Below are positions 1 through 9,075 of a DNA stretch of 64,000 nucleotides, piece by piece. Numbering within the stretch: position 1 is the first letter of the stretch; every line of letters starts with the position of its first letter. The DNA is taken from assembly GCA_900543035.1 (NCBI GenBank), contig UQPV01000006.1:8603-72602 (forward strand). Reading direction: 5' to 3'. A program made the translations under genes and the position numbers. Origin of the DNA: an uncultured Solobacterium sp. (lineage in GTDB: Bacteria > Bacillota_I > Bacilli_A > Erysipelotrichales > Erysipelotrichaceae). The notes beneath the pieces are model-generated. The model searched no databases, was not told the DNA's origin, and saw nothing but the letters and a program-made list of their open reading frames with translations.

Positions 1-196
1 GCTTTCTCAGAGCGATTACGGCTCTTTGCTGGAATCGATCGCCGGGCTGAAGCAGGATATGGACAACGGACCATGGCTGACCTACAGTTCCGAGAACAAC
101 GCATCCTGTCAGGCTGCCGGCTATTGTCCGGCCGCAGACGATGTGATGATCGAGAACGGAGACGCCTTCGTCTTCACGCTGATCGCCGAGTTCTGA
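1..196 (+). CDS. C-terminal fragment of a secreted/ligand-binding-like protein (DUF4430-like)
   Basis: The reading frame is open from the window edge to a TGA at 194-196, so only about 64 C-terminal residues are visible and the start lies outside. The visible part has a Gly-Pro-Trp followed by short beta-type stretches and a final acidic segment. This resembles the end of the DUF4430 (transcobalamin-like C-terminal) domain found in extracellular Bacillota proteins. Two cysteines about eight residues apart could form a disulfide. The domain name is a tentative pattern match, and no function can be given. The gene ends about 60 bases before the promoter of the arginine operon and appears unrelated to it. 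Confidence 0.5.
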   Translation, partial: LSQSDYGSLLESIAGLKQDMDNGPWLTYSSENNASCQAAGYCPAADDVMIENGDAFVFTLIAEF

Positions 197-257
197 TCAG
201 GCGCGAAACGCTGAATGCACGTTTTCATGAAAAATTGTGAAAATTGTGTAAATGGTA

Positions 258-286
258 TTGAAAAAATATGCAAAGCGGTCTATAAT
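258..286 (+). promoter_or_regulatory. Promoter of the arginine operon
   Basis: TTGAAA at 258-263 and a perfect TATAAT at 281-286 are separated by 17 bases. The site lies directly upstream of the T-box leader, so initiation should fall near 292-294. Confidence 0.8.
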
Positions 287-519
287 GCTTCCAAAGCAAT
301 GAAGAGGAGTAGTACGGAGAGCGTTCTTCTGCAGAGAGAAGGCGGTTGGTGAAAGCCTGAGGAGGACCATCCGGAACGTGTCTTGGAGCTTTGATGTCGA
401 AATGCAAATGAGGCAGTCAACGTGGTTCGCGTTACGAACGAGGTGTCATCCATCATACGGGTGGATGGAAGTAAGGTGGTACCGCGCAATGTCGTCCTTT
501 CATAGGACGGCATTTTTTT
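287..519 (+). promoter_or_regulatory. T-box riboswitch leader controlling argG operon
   Basis: A T-box leader senses uncharged tRNA and lets transcription continue when the amino acid is scarce. Visible parts are a basal stem I helix (CAAAGC near 292-297 with GCTTTG near 389-394), an AGTAGTA loop-E-like motif near 306-312, and the conserved AAGGTGGTACCGCG T-box sequence at 473-486, which is part of the antiterminator. A terminator follows. The internal helix CGGA/TCCG leaves a specifier loop containing GAACGTG. The arginine codon CGT at 377-379 is a reasonable specifier, but AAC (Asn) overlaps it by one base and cannot be excluded by eye. Control of arginine biosynthesis fits an arginine specifier. 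Confidence 0.88.
491..519 (+). terminator. T-box regulated intrinsic terminator
   Basis: GTCGTCCT at 491-498 pairs with AGGACGGC at 504-511 (one G-T pair) and is followed by a run of T. It lies directly after the T-box sequence, as expected for the terminator that competes with the antiterminator. Confidence 0.85.
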
Positions 520-537
520 ATTGAGGAGGAACAGAAA

Positions 538-1773
538 ATGAAAAAAACGTACAACAAGATCGTGCTTGCGTATTCCGGAGGTCTGGATACCTCCGTGCTC
601 ATTCCGTGGCTGAAGGAAAACTATGGCTGTGAGGTCATCGCAGTCAGCGGCAATGTCGGACAGGGCACCGAACTGGAAGGCCTGGAGGAAAAGGCGCTCA
701 AGACCGGCGCATCCAAGCTGTATATCGAGGATCTGAACGAAGAGTTCGTCAATGACTACATCATTCCGACGATGCAGGCCGGCGCCGCGTATGAGCAGTA
801 TCTGCTGGGCACCAGCTTCGCGCGTCCGCTGATCGCCAAGCGCATCGTGGAGATCGCGAAGAAGGAAGGGGCCGACGCCATCTGCCACGGCTGCACCGGA
901 AAGGGCAATGACCAGGTACGCTTTGAGCTGGCCATCCAGGCATTTGCGCCGGAAATCGACATCATCGCGCCATGGCGCTTCTGGGAACTGAATTCCCGGG
1001 AAAAGGAGATCGAATATGCGAAGGCGCACGATATCCCGCTGAAGATCACGGCAGAGACCAACTATTCTAAGGATAAGAACCTGTGGCACCTCTCGCATGA
1101 GGGGCTGGATCTGGAGGATCCGGCCAACGAAGCGCCGCTGGAAAAGGAAGGCTTCCTCGAGATGGGCGTATCCCCGCTGCAGGCGCCGGATGAACCGACC
1201 AATGTCACCATCCATTTCGAACAGGGCGTGCCGACCATGGTCGACGGCGTAGCGATGAACTGTGTGCAGGTCATCGAAAAGCTCAATGAGCTGGGCGGCG
1301 CCAACGGCTGCGGCATCCTCGATGTCGTGGAGAACCGTCTGGTGGGCATGAAGTCGCGCGGCGTATATGAGACACCGGGCGGAACGGTGCTGTACAAGGC
1401 GCATGAGAAGCTCGAGGAGATCACGCTGGACAAGGAGACCCAGCATTACAAGGCGCAGATGGCGCTGAAGTTTGCTGAGCTGGTCTACAACGGACAGTGG
1501 TACACGCCGCTGCGCAAGGCGATGAGCGCATTTGTCAAGAGCACGCAGGAAGCCGTGACAGGAGATGTGACGCTGAAGCTGTATAAGGGCAACATCATGC
1601 CGGTATCCGTCACTTCGCCGTTCTCCCTGTACTCCGCAGGCATGGCGACCTTTGATGAGGATGACTGCTACGATCAGTCTGATTCCGCAGGCTTCATCCA
1701 TCTGTATGGCCTGCCGCTGAAGGTGCGGGCGATCAAAGCGAAGGAAGAACCGGATATGCCGGGCGTGGAGTAG
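538..1773 (+). CDS. argG: Argininosuccinate synthase
   Basis: Joins citrulline and aspartate with ATP to make argininosuccinate, the seventh step of arginine synthesis. The 411-residue protein has the usual length. It begins with the N-type ATP pyrophosphatase P-loop AYSGGLDTS (residues about 11-19) and carries the family signature [13 protein letters not shown] near 120-132. GAGGAGGA at 523-530 supports the ATG at 538. It is the first gene of a seven-gene operon read from the T-box leader; argH starts three bases after its stop. Identification is secure. Confidence 0.97.
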   Translation: MKKTYNKIVLAYSGGLDTSVLIPWLKENYGCEVIAVSGNVGQGTELEGLEEKALKTGASKLYIEDLNEEFVNDYIIPTMQAGAAYEQYLLGTSFARPLIAKRIVEIAKKEGADAICHGCTGKGNDQVRFELAIQAFAPEIDIIAPWRFWELNSREKEIEYAKAHDIPLKITAETNYSKDKNLWHLSHEGLDLEDPANEAPLEKEGFLEMGVSPLQAPDEPTNVTIHFEQGVPTMVDGVAMNCVQVIEKLNELGGANGCGILDVVENRLVGMKSRGVYETPGGTVLYKAHEKLEEITLDKETQHYKAQMALKFAELVYNGQWYTPLRKAMSAFVKSTQEAVTGDVTLKLYKGNIMPVSVTSPFSLYSAGMATFDEDDCYDQSDSAGFIHLYGLPLKVRAIKAKEEPDMPGVE

Positions 1774-1776
1774 CCT

Positions 1777-3168
1777 ATGGCAAAGCTGTGGACTGGAAGA
1801 TTTGCGAAAGAGACCGATCACAGCCTCGATGTGCTGAATGCGTCGCTGCCTTTTGATCAGCGGCTGTATCGCCAGGACATCACAGGCTCCATGGCGCATG
1901 CGCAGATGCTGGCCAGACAAGGCATCATCAGCGCGGCGGACGGAGAAGCCATCGTCGACGGCCTGCAGGGGATCCTGGCGGATATCGAGGCAGGCAGGCT
2001 CGTCATGGAAGGAGCGGAGGACATCCATTCCTTCGTGGAACAGGAGCTGACCGCGCGGATCGGCGATGCGGGGAAACGGCTGCATACGGCACGCTCCCGC
2101 AACGATCAGGTCGCCCTGGACATGCGCATGTATGTCAAAGAAGAACTGCAGACCATCCGCGCCCTCATCCTGGAGATGATGAAGGCGCTGTGTGAGAAAG
2201 CATCCGAACATATTCATACAGTGATGCCTGGCTATACGCATCTGCAGCGGGCCCAGCCGGTCACGCTGGCGCATGTGTTCATGGCGTATGGCAATATGCT
2301 GAGAAGAGACTGTGTGCGGCTGAAGAACACCTTGGCGCTGATGGATGAGATGCCGCTTGGCTCAGGGGCGCTGGCTGCCACGACCTATCCGATCGACCGT
2401 CAGTTTGTCTGTGAGAAGCTGGGCTTTGCGAAGATCACCGACAATTCCATGGACGGGGTATCGGATCGGGATTATTGCATGGAAGCGGCGGCGGACTGTT
2501 CCATCCTGATGGTGCATCTGTCCCGCATCTGCGAGGAGATCATCCTGTGGTGCACATGGGAATTCCGCTTTGCGGAGCTGGATGATGCGTTCTCCACCGG
2601 CTCCAGCATCATGCCGCAGAAGAAGAACCCGGATGTATGCGAGCTCATCCGCGGCAAGAGCGGCCGCGTGTTCGGTGATCTGATGACGCTGCTGAGCATG
2701 CAGAAAGGGCTCAGCCTCGCGTATAACAAAGATATGCAGGAAGATAAAGAAGCGCTCTTCGATGTGCTGGATACCGTGAAGCACAGCCTGCAGGTGCTCA
2801 TCCCGATGTTTGAGACCATGAGGTTCAATGTGGAAAACATGAAGCAGGCGGCGCTGGGCGGATTCATCAACGCGACGGACTGTGCGGATTATCTGACCAA
2901 GAAGGGCGTCCCTTTCCGAGATGCGTATCGGACCATCGGCGAGCTGGTGGCATGGTGCATCGCGCATCGCTGCGCCCTCAATGATGTGGAGCTGGACGTG
3001 CTGAAACAGTTCCATCCGCTGTTTGAAGAGGATGTGTATACGGCCATCGACTTGCAGACCTGTGTCGCGCAGCGCAAGGTGCCGGGCGGACCGGCGCCGG
3101 AGGCGGTGCAGGCGCAGATCAGCGCATTGACGCAGTTTATCGGAAAAGAGGAAGAGCAGAATGCCTGA
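1777..3168 (+). CDS. argH: Argininosuccinate lyase
   Basis: Splits argininosuccinate into arginine and fumarate, the last step of the pathway. The 463 residues are full length for the fumarase/aspartase superfamily. The signature GSSIMPQKKNPD, containing the catalytic serine loop, is present near residues 275-286, and the TARSRNDQVA motif lies near 104-113. It follows argG with a three-base gap and overlaps argC by eight bases, which indicates translational coupling within the operon. Confidence 0.97.
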   Translation: MAKLWTGRFAKETDHSLDVLNASLPFDQRLYRQDITGSMAHAQMLARQGIISAADGEAIVDGLQGILADIEAGRLVMEGAEDIHSFVEQELTARIGDAGKRLHTARSRNDQVALDMRMYVKEELQTIRALILEMMKALCEKASEHIHTVMPGYTHLQRAQPVTLAHVFMAYGNMLRRDCVRLKNTLALMDEMPLGSGALAATTYPIDRQFVCEKLGFAKITDNSMDGVSDRDYCMEAAADCSILMVHLSRICEEIILWCTWEFRFAELDDAFSTGSSIMPQKKNPDVCELIRGKSGRVFGDLMTLLSMQKGLSLAYNKDMQEDKEALFDVLDTVKHSLQVLIPMFETMRFNVENMKQAALGGFINATDCADYLTKKGVPFRDAYRTIGELVAWCIAHRCALNDVELDVLKQFHPLFEEDVYTAIDLQTCVAQRKVPGGPAPEAVQAQISALTQFIGKEEEQNA

Positions 3169-4075
3169 AATATATATCGACGGCCAGGCGGGGACGACCG
3201 GTCTGGAAATCGTCAAGCGGCTCTCGCAGCGGGACGATATCCATCTCATCCTGATCGATGAGGACAAACGCAAGGATGAAGCAGAGCGCCGCAGATGCAT
3301 GAACGCGGCGGACCTGGTGTTTCTGTGCCTGCCGGATGAGGCGGCGATCGAGGCCGTCAAGCTGATCGAAGATCCCCGGACGAAGGTGATCGATGCATCT
3401 ACCGCGCATCGCTGTGACCCGCAGTGGGCTTATGGGTTCAGCGAGCTGGGAGAGCACTTCTTAGAGGACATCCGCACCAATACGCGGGTGGCCAATCCCG
3501 GCTGTCATGCGACCGGCTTCATCTCCATCGTCTATCCGCTCATCCAGTGCGGCATCCTTTCACCAGAGGAGACGGTCACGGCATACTCGCTGAGCGGATA
3601 TTCCGGCGGCGGAAAGAAGATGATCGCGCAGTATGAGGCGGGAAAAGATGAGGCGCTGCTTGCGCCGAGGCTCTATGGGCTGTCCATGAAGCATAAGCAT
3701 CTGCCGGAGATGAAGAGCGTATGCGGGCTGAGCAAGGATCCGCTGTTCTGTCCGGTGGTGGATGATTATTACCGCGGCATGGCCACCAGCATCATGCTGG
3801 ATGCGGATGCCGCACAGGTGCACGCCGCGCTGGATGCCTTCTATCACGATGGGCTCGTGCATGTGCGTCCGTTCGGCGAGGAAGGAACCATCAGCGCTAA
3901 CGCCATGGCGGGCAGAGATGATCTGGCGCTGATCGTCTGCGGCAGGAAGGAACAGACGATCGTGACGGCGCTGTTTGACAATCTGGGCAAAGGCGCCTGC
4001 GGCGCTGCCATCCAGAATATGAATATCATGCTGGGACTTGACCCGTATGCGGGGCTCAGCATCGCAGAGAGGTGA
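3161..4075 (+). CDS. argC: N-acetyl-gamma-glutamyl-phosphate reductase (short type)
   Basis: Reduces N-acetylglutamyl phosphate to the semialdehyde with NADPH. At 304 residues this is the short (type 2) form rather than the roughly 345-residue form. The active-site region ANPGCHATG (about residues 110-118) contains the catalytic cysteine, and GQAGTTG near the N-terminus is the nucleotide-binding turn. The ATG at 3161 lies within the end of argH, preceded by GAAGAG. Confidence 0.93.
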   Translation: MPEIYIDGQAGTTGLEIVKRLSQRDDIHLILIDEDKRKDEAERRRCMNAADLVFLCLPDEAAIEAVKLIEDPRTKVIDASTAHRCDPQWAYGFSELGEHFLEDIRTNTRVANPGCHATGFISIVYPLIQCGILSPEETVTAYSLSGYSGGGKKMIAQYEAGKDEALLAPRLYGLSMKHKHLPEMKSVCGLSKDPLFCPVVDDYYRGMATSIMLDADAAQVHAALDAFYHDGLVHVRPFGEEGTISANAMAGRDDLALIVCGRKEQTIVTALFDNLGKGACGAAIQNMNIMLGLDPYAGLSIAER

Positions 4076-4080
4076 ATGAA

Positions 4081-5289
4081 ATGAAAGTGATACAGGGAGG
4101 CGTGTGCGCCGCGTCCGGCTTCACGGCCGGTGCTGTGCACAGCGGGATCAGGAAAGCCAGGGATAGGGATGACCTGGCGCTGATCGTTTCTTCTTCCCCA
4201 TGCCAGGCTGCGGCGGTCTACACGCGCAACCAGGTGAAGGCAGACCCGCTGCAGGTGACCCGGGACCATCTGTCCGACCATACGGCCCGCGCCGTCATCG
4301 TCAACTCGGGCAATGCCAACGCCTGCGCGATGAACGGTCATGCCAATGCCGTGCGGCAGTGTGAGGCGGCCGCGCGTTATCTGGGCGTAGATGTCGATGA
4401 TGTGCTGGTGGCGTCCACCGGCGTCATCGGCCAGGAGCTGCCGATCGCCTGCATCGAGCAGGCGGTGGATCAGATCGCGCTGTCCGCAGATAACGATGTG
4501 CGCTGCGCGCGTGCGATCATGACCACGGATACGAAAGAGAAGATGGCGGCCGTGTCGTTTGAGATCGGCGGCGTGACATGTCATCTGGGGGGCATCGCCA
4601 AAGGCTCAGGCATGATCCATCCCAACATGGGCACCATGCTCGCGTTCATCACGACTGACTGTGCCGTGAGCGCGCAGCTGCTGCAGAAGCTGCTGTACCG
4701 CAATACACAGATGACGTTCAACCGGGTCAGCGTGGACGGCGACACGTCCACCAATGACATGTGCATCGTGCTGGCCAACGGACAGGCCGGCAACGCGATG
4801 CTGGAGGATGAAGATGAGCAGAGCGCAGTGTTCGAAGAAGCGCTGCACGCCGTCATGGAGGATCTGGCCAAGAAGATCGCCGCAGACGGCGAAGGCGCAG
4901 ACCGCCTGATGACCTGCACGGTCACGAATGCGGCGGATGAGCAGACTGCGGAGACGCTGGCCATGTCCATCTGTTCCTCTTCGCTGGTCAAGGCGGCGAT
5001 GTTCGGCGCCGATGCCAACTGGGGCAGGGTCCTGTGCGCGATGGGCTACTCTGGAGCGAAGTTCGACCCGCAGGCCGTCAGCGTGACCTTTGCCTCCGCG
5101 GCCGGAGAGATCGTTGTATGCGAAAACGGAAAGGGACTGTTGTTTGATGAGGATCTGGCCAAGACGATCCTTTCCGAAGATCATGTGGAGATCCGCGCCG
5201 ATGTGCATCAAGGCAATGCGCAGGCAACCTGCTGGGGCTGCGACCTCACCTATGACTATGTGAAGATCAACGGAGATTACCGCACATGA
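4081..5289 (+). CDS. argJ: Bifunctional ornithine acetyltransferase / N-acetylglutamate synthase
   Basis: Transfers acetyl from N-acetylornithine to glutamate, recycling the acetyl group; many members also use acetyl-CoA. The frame is open from a GTG at 4072 that overlaps the argC stop. ATG 4081 is preferred because AGAGAGGTGA lies just ahead and because MKVIxGG is the usual family N-terminus, giving 402 residues. The self-cleavage region KGSGMIHPNMGTMLAF is present. The nucleophilic Thr (residue 185 from ATG 4081) follows Gly instead of the more common Ala. Having argJ means no separate argE deacetylase is required for arginine. Confidence 0.95.
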   Translation: MKVIQGGVCAASGFTAGAVHSGIRKARDRDDLALIVSSSPCQAAAVYTRNQVKADPLQVTRDHLSDHTARAVIVNSGNANACAMNGHANAVRQCEAAARYLGVDVDDVLVASTGVIGQELPIACIEQAVDQIALSADNDVRCARAIMTTDTKEKMAAVSFEIGGVTCHLGGIAKGSGMIHPNMGTMLAFITTDCAVSAQLLQKLLYRNTQMTFNRVSVDGDTSTNDMCIVLANGQAGNAMLEDEDEQSAVFEEALHAVMEDLAKKIAADGEGADRLMTCTVTNAADEQTAETLAMSICSSSLVKAAMFGADANWGRVLCAMGYSGAKFDPQAVSVTFASAAGEIVVCENGKGLLFDEDLAKTILSEDHVEIRADVHQGNAQATCWGCDLTYDYVKINGDYRT

Positions 5290-6143
5290 CCAGCATCGAT
5301 GCCAAGATCAAGGCCCAGATCCTCGTCGAGGCGCTCCCTTACATCCAGCAGTATGCCGGGGAGATCGTCGTCATCAAATACGGCGGAAACGCCATGATCA
5401 ACGAAGAGCTGAAGGAAGCGGTCATCAAGGATGTCGTCTTGCTCAATCTGATCGGCATCAAGGTCGTGCTCGTGCATGGCGGCGGGCCGGAGATCAGCGA
5501 GATGCTCGATAAGGTCGGGAAGGAAAGCCAGTTCGTCAACGGGCTGCGCTGCACCGACGATGAGACGATGGATATCGTCCAGATGGTGCTGTGCGGCAAG
5601 GTGAACAAGAACCTGGTCTCTTTGCTGCGCAAGGCAGGCGGCCGCGGCGTAGGGCTGGCCGGCGTGGACGGCAGCCTGTTCGAAGCCGTGCGCCGGGATG
5701 CGGAGCATGGCAATGTAGGCAATATCGTGCGGGTCAACCCCGACATCGTGCTGGATGTGCTGGAAAAGGGATACATTCCTGTCGTCTCCAGCATTGCGGC
5801 AGGAATCGACCAGACCATGAATTACAATATCAATGCAGACTTCGCGGCGGAAAAGCTGGCGATCGCGCTGCATGCCAAGAAGTTCATCCTGTTGACGGAT
5901 GTCAAAGGGCTGATGCGTGACTTCAGCGATGAGGATTCGCTCATCCGGGAAGTCAAGGTATCGCAGGTGCCGGGGCTCATGAAGGAAGGCGTGATCTCCG
6001 GAGGGATGATCCCGAAGGTGCAGTGCTGCGTCGAAGCGATCCGTCAGGGCGTACACACGGTAAATATCCAGGATGGGCGCATCCCGCATTCCATCCTGAT
6101 CGAGATCCTCAGCAATGAGGGCATCGGAACGGTATTCTATTAG
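5286..6143 (+). CDS. argB: Acetylglutamate kinase
   Basis: Phosphorylates N-acetylglutamate, usually the arginine-feedback-controlled step. The 285-residue protein has the amino-acid kinase features VIKYGGNAM near residues 28-36, LVHGGGPEI near 63-71 and the ATP-site segment LTDVKGL near 201-207. Its ATG overlaps the argJ stop (ATGA). The N-terminal helix before KYGGNAM is the segment that forms hexamers in arginine-inhibited enzymes, which suggests allosteric control (inference). Confidence 0.95.
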   Translation: MTSIDAKIKAQILVEALPYIQQYAGEIVVIKYGGNAMINEELKEAVIKDVVLLNLIGIKVVLVHGGGPEISEMLDKVGKESQFVNGLRCTDDETMDIVQMVLCGKVNKNLVSLLRKAGGRGVGLAGVDGSLFEAVRRDAEHGNVGNIVRVNPDIVLDVLEKGYIPVVSSIAAGIDQTMNYNINADFAAEKLAIALHAKKFILLTDVKGLMRDFSDEDSLIREVKVSQVPGLMKEGVISGGMIPKVQCCVEAIRQGVHTVNIQDGRIPHSILIEILSNEGIGTVFY

Positions 6144-6159
6144 AAAGGAAGGGACCGGT

Positions 6160-7341
6160 ATGCATTTGGAAGAGATACGCGCATTGGAAAAGCGCTATGT
6201 GATGCAGACATATGGGCGCAATGAGATCGCTTTGGTCAGCGGCGAAGGCGCCCGTCTGCGAGACAGTGAAGGGAAGGAATATATCGATCTGACCTCCGGC
6301 ATCGGCGTAAACTGCCTGGGCTATCATCACCCTGCGCTGAGCGCGGCAATCAGCGATCAAGCACAGAAGCTCATGCACTGTTCGAATTTGTTCTACAGCG
6401 AGCCGATGGCACAGGTGGCAGAGCATCTGGTGAAGTCCACCGGGCTTTCCCGCGTCTTCTTTGCCAATTCGGGCGCAGAGGCCAATGAGGCGATGATCAA
6501 GACGGCCCGCAAGTATTCCTCTGACCGCTATGGCAAAGACCGCTACAAGATCATCACGCTGTGTCAGTCTTTCCATGGCCGCACGATGACGACGCTGATG
6601 GCGACCGGACAGGATAAGTTCCATCAGTATTTCTACCCGCTGCCGGAAGGCTTTGCGTATGTCGAGGCCGGCGATCTGGCGCAGTTTAAGTCCTGCGCGG
6701 ATGAGCATGTGTGCGCGGTGATCATGGAGATGATCCAGGGCGAGGGCGGCGTGCTGCCGTTGGATCAGGCGTTCGTGCAGGAAGTCAGCGCTTATTGCAA
6801 GGCGCATGATATCCTGGTCTGTGTGGATGAGGTGCAGACCGGCATCGGCCGTACCGGCACGCTGTTCTGTTATGAGCAGTATGGCATCGAGCCGGATATC
6901 GTGAGCATGGCCAAAGGGCTGGGCGGCGGCGTGCCGATCGGCGCCATCCTGTGCGGAGAAAAGTGCGCGGATACGCTGCAGCCGGGCCAGCATGGCTCGA
7001 CCTTCGGCGGAAACCTGCTCGCCTGCCGGGCGGCGCAGACCGTGCTCTCCGTGGTCGATCAGCCGCAGTTTCTGGCTTCCGTCAAAGAGAAAGGCGAATA
7101 CATCCGCGAACAGCTGCTCGCCATGCATTCTCCTGCCATCCGTGAAGTCAGAGGCATGGGGCTGATGCTGGGCATCGGCGTCGATCCGCAGAAGCGCTCG
7201 GACTATGTCCGCGCGCTGCAGGAAAAAGGCGTGCTCGTGCTGACGGCTGGTGAGGATACGATCCGTCTGCTTCCTCCGCTGGTCATCACGAAAGAAGATA
7301 TCGATCAGGCGCTTGCCTGCATGAAAGAGGTGCTGAAATGA
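6160..7341 (+). CDS. argD: Acetylornithine aminotransferase
   Basis: PLP-dependent class III aminotransferase that converts N-acetylglutamate semialdehyde to N-acetylornithine. The frame is open from 6115 inside argB, but ATG 6160 follows the Shine-Dalgarno AAAGGAAGGG (6144-6153) and gives the expected N-terminus and 393 residues. SMAKGLGGGVPIGA contains the PLP lysine, and CVDEVQTGIGRTG holds the cofactor aspartate. Members of this family often also act as succinyl- or acetyl-DAP aminotransferase. No dedicated DAP aminotransferase is seen in the window, so a double role in lysine synthesis is possible but unproven. Confidence 0.93.
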   Translation: MHLEEIRALEKRYVMQTYGRNEIALVSGEGARLRDSEGKEYIDLTSGIGVNCLGYHHPALSAAISDQAQKLMHCSNLFYSEPMAQVAEHLVKSTGLSRVFFANSGAEANEAMIKTARKYSSDRYGKDRYKIITLCQSFHGRTMTTLMATGQDKFHQYFYPLPEGFAYVEAGDLAQFKSCADEHVCAVIMEMIQGEGGVLPLDQAFVQEVSAYCKAHDILVCVDEVQTGIGRTGTLFCYEQYGIEPDIVSMAKGLGGGVPIGAILCGEKCADTLQPGQHGSTFGGNLLACRAAQTVLSVVDQPQFLASVKEKGEYIREQLLAMHSPAIREVRGMGLMLGIGVDPQKRSDYVRALQEKGVLVLTAGEDTIRLLPPLVITKEDIDQALACMKEVLK

Positions 7342-8243
7342 AACATTTACTGAAGATGATGGATCTGTCCAAGGCCGAGATCATCGCGATCCTCGATCTG
7401 GCAGATCAGCTGAAATATGAAAAGAAACATGGGATCCCCCACCGCCGTCTGGAGGGCAAGGCCATCGGCCTGATCTTCCAGAAGTCAAGCACGCGCACCC
7501 GGGTATCGTTTGAGACCGGCGCATTCCAGCTGGGCATGCAGCCGCTGTTCCTCTCCAGCCGCGACTTACAGATCGGCAGAGGCGAGCCGGTGCAGGATAC
7601 GGCCAGAGTGCTGTCCCGCTATCTGGACTGCATCATGATCCGCACCTTCGATCAGAAAGAGGTGGAGGATCTGGCCAAGTATGGTTCTGTTCCGATCATC
7701 AACGGCCTGACCGATTTCAGCCATCCTTGCCAAGTACTTGCGGACCTGATGACCATTCGGGAAAAATACAGCGTATTGGAAGGGCTGAAGATGTGCTATA
7801 TCGGCGATGGCGACAACATGGCCAACTCGCTGATCGTCGGCGGGCTGAAGGTCGGCATGCAGGTCAGCGTCGCTACGCCAAAAGGCTATGAGCCGGATGA
7901 AAGCGTGCTGGCATTCGCCAAGACACATGATACGTTCTTCCTGACGAACGATCCGCAGGAAGCGATACGGGATGCCGATGTCGTGATCACCGACACATGG
8001 GCGAGCATGGGCATGGAGAGCGAGAAGGAGATCCGCCAGAAAGCCTTTGCGGGCTATCAGGTGAATGACGAGCTCATGAAGCTGGCCAAGCCGAACGCGA
8101 TGGTGCAGCACTGTCTGCCGGCATATCGCGGACAGGAGATCACCGAGGAGCTCTTTGAGGCTCATGCCGATGAGATCTTCGAAGAAGCGGAAAACCGCCT
8201 GCACGCGCAGAAGGCCGTCATGGTCAAGCTGCTGGAGCAGTGA
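7338..8243 (+). CDS. argF: Ornithine carbamoyltransferase
   Basis: Makes citrulline from ornithine and carbamoyl phosphate. The 301-residue protein has the carbamoyl-phosphate loop SSTRTR, the ornithine-side motif DFSHPCQ and the C-terminal HCLPAYRG signature with the catalytic cysteine. The ATG overlaps the argD stop (ATGA). It ends the operon, 22 bases before a strong terminator. The anabolic role follows from its place in the biosynthetic operon rather than in an arcABC cluster. Confidence 0.95.
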   Translation: MKHLLKMMDLSKAEIIAILDLADQLKYEKKHGIPHRRLEGKAIGLIFQKSSTRTRVSFETGAFQLGMQPLFLSSRDLQIGRGEPVQDTARVLSRYLDCIMIRTFDQKEVEDLAKYGSVPIINGLTDFSHPCQVLADLMTIREKYSVLEGLKMCYIGDGDNMANSLIVGGLKVGMQVSVATPKGYEPDESVLAFAKTHDTFFLTNDPQEAIRDADVVITDTWASMGMESEKEIRQKAFAGYQVNDELMKLAKPNAMVQHCLPAYRGQEITEELFEAHADEIFEEAENRLHAQKAVMVKLLEQ

Positions 8244-8265
8244 GCTGTTGACGAATAAGAAAAAA

Positions 8266-8310
8266 CTGCAGGACAGATGCTGTTATGGCATATCTGTTCT
8301 GCAGCTTTTG
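8266..8310. terminator. Bidirectional terminator between argF and the convergent AIM24 gene
   Basis: CTGCAGGACAGAT (8266-8278) pairs with ATCTGTTCTGCAG (8292-8304). T-rich bases follow on the plus strand, and a T run follows the same stem on the minus strand. Confidence 0.8.
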
Positions 8311-8321
8311 TTTCTGCGGGC

Positions 8322-9023
8322 CTAATTGCTGGTGTTGCTGGGGAAGAACGGACGCAGGGCATCAGCCAGATTGTGGATGTTCCTGGTCTGGATATATACC
8401 TTGCCGTTTCCATTGAACTCGTTGACCAGCCCTTCTCCCGAGGTGAAGCCGAACGTGCCTGAAGCGACCCGGATCGAATAGTCCAGCGCCGCATCCCAGG
8501 CCACGACGTGCTCGTTGTCGACCGTGACAGGGCTGCCAGGGGAGACTTCCAGCTCCAGGATATCGCCGAACGCGGCGATGAGCACGTCTCCTTCGCCCTG
8601 TGTCTCCATGACGAACAGACCGCCTGTTCCGCCGAAGAACGCTTTGCCGATATCCTGGCGCTTCATCACATACTGAACGGAATGGTCACAGGCCAGGAAG
8701 GTGCCGGTGTTCAGCCGGTACTGACGGGCATCGTCCACATTGAGGCAGACGATTTTGCCGGGCACTGCGGGCGCGATGCCCAGACAGCCCTGATCGCTCG
8801 TTCCGCTCGCCTCGGTGATGAACATGGACTCACCGCTGGTCAGCGATCTGCCGATCGCGCTGAACATCCCGCCGATCCCCTTTTTGGCGGAATTCATCTT
8901 TCCTTCGAGCCTGACGTCGCTCATGTATGCCATGCATCCGCGTTCGATGCGCACCGTCTCGTCCTCACGAAGGCGGATCTGGATCAATGGACAGTCGTTG
9001 TCGCCTGCAATCGTGTAATTCAT
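8322..9023 (-). CDS. AIM24 / TIGR00266 family protein
   Basis: A 233-residue protein of the AIM24 (TIGR00266) family, made of repeated beta-helix strands. Its Gly-rich segments such as GGTGGLFVMETQGEGDVLI are characteristic. Members are found in bacteria and in mitochondria, and their biochemical role is not established. The frame extends upstream to 9059, but the ATG at 9021-9023 (minus) has GAGGAGGG directly ahead. It is transcribed convergently to argF and next to the M20 gene on the same strand. Confidence 0.8.
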   Translation of the reverse strand: MNYTIAGDNDCPLIQIRLREDETVRIERGCMAYMSDVRLEGKMNSAKKGIGGMFSAIGRSLTSGESMFITEASGTSDQGCLGIAPAVPGKIVCLNVDDARQYRLNTGTFLACDHSVQYVMKRQDIGKAFFGGTGGLFVMETQGEGDVLIAAFGDILELEVSPGSPVTVDNEHVVAWDAALDYSIRVASGTFGFTSGEGLVNEFNGNGKVYIQTRNIHNLADALRPFFPSNTSN

Positions 9024-9075
9024 CGTTTCCCTCCTCGAATTCTTCTTCGCAGAAAGCATTCTGCGGTAAATGCGC

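Noticed and set aside
280..2274. Long open frame on the minus strand opposite argG/argH (664 codons)
   Set aside because: It lies wholly antisense to two certain genes, has no ribosome-binding site and a His/Arg-rich composition typical of the antisense shadow of GC-rich coding DNA.
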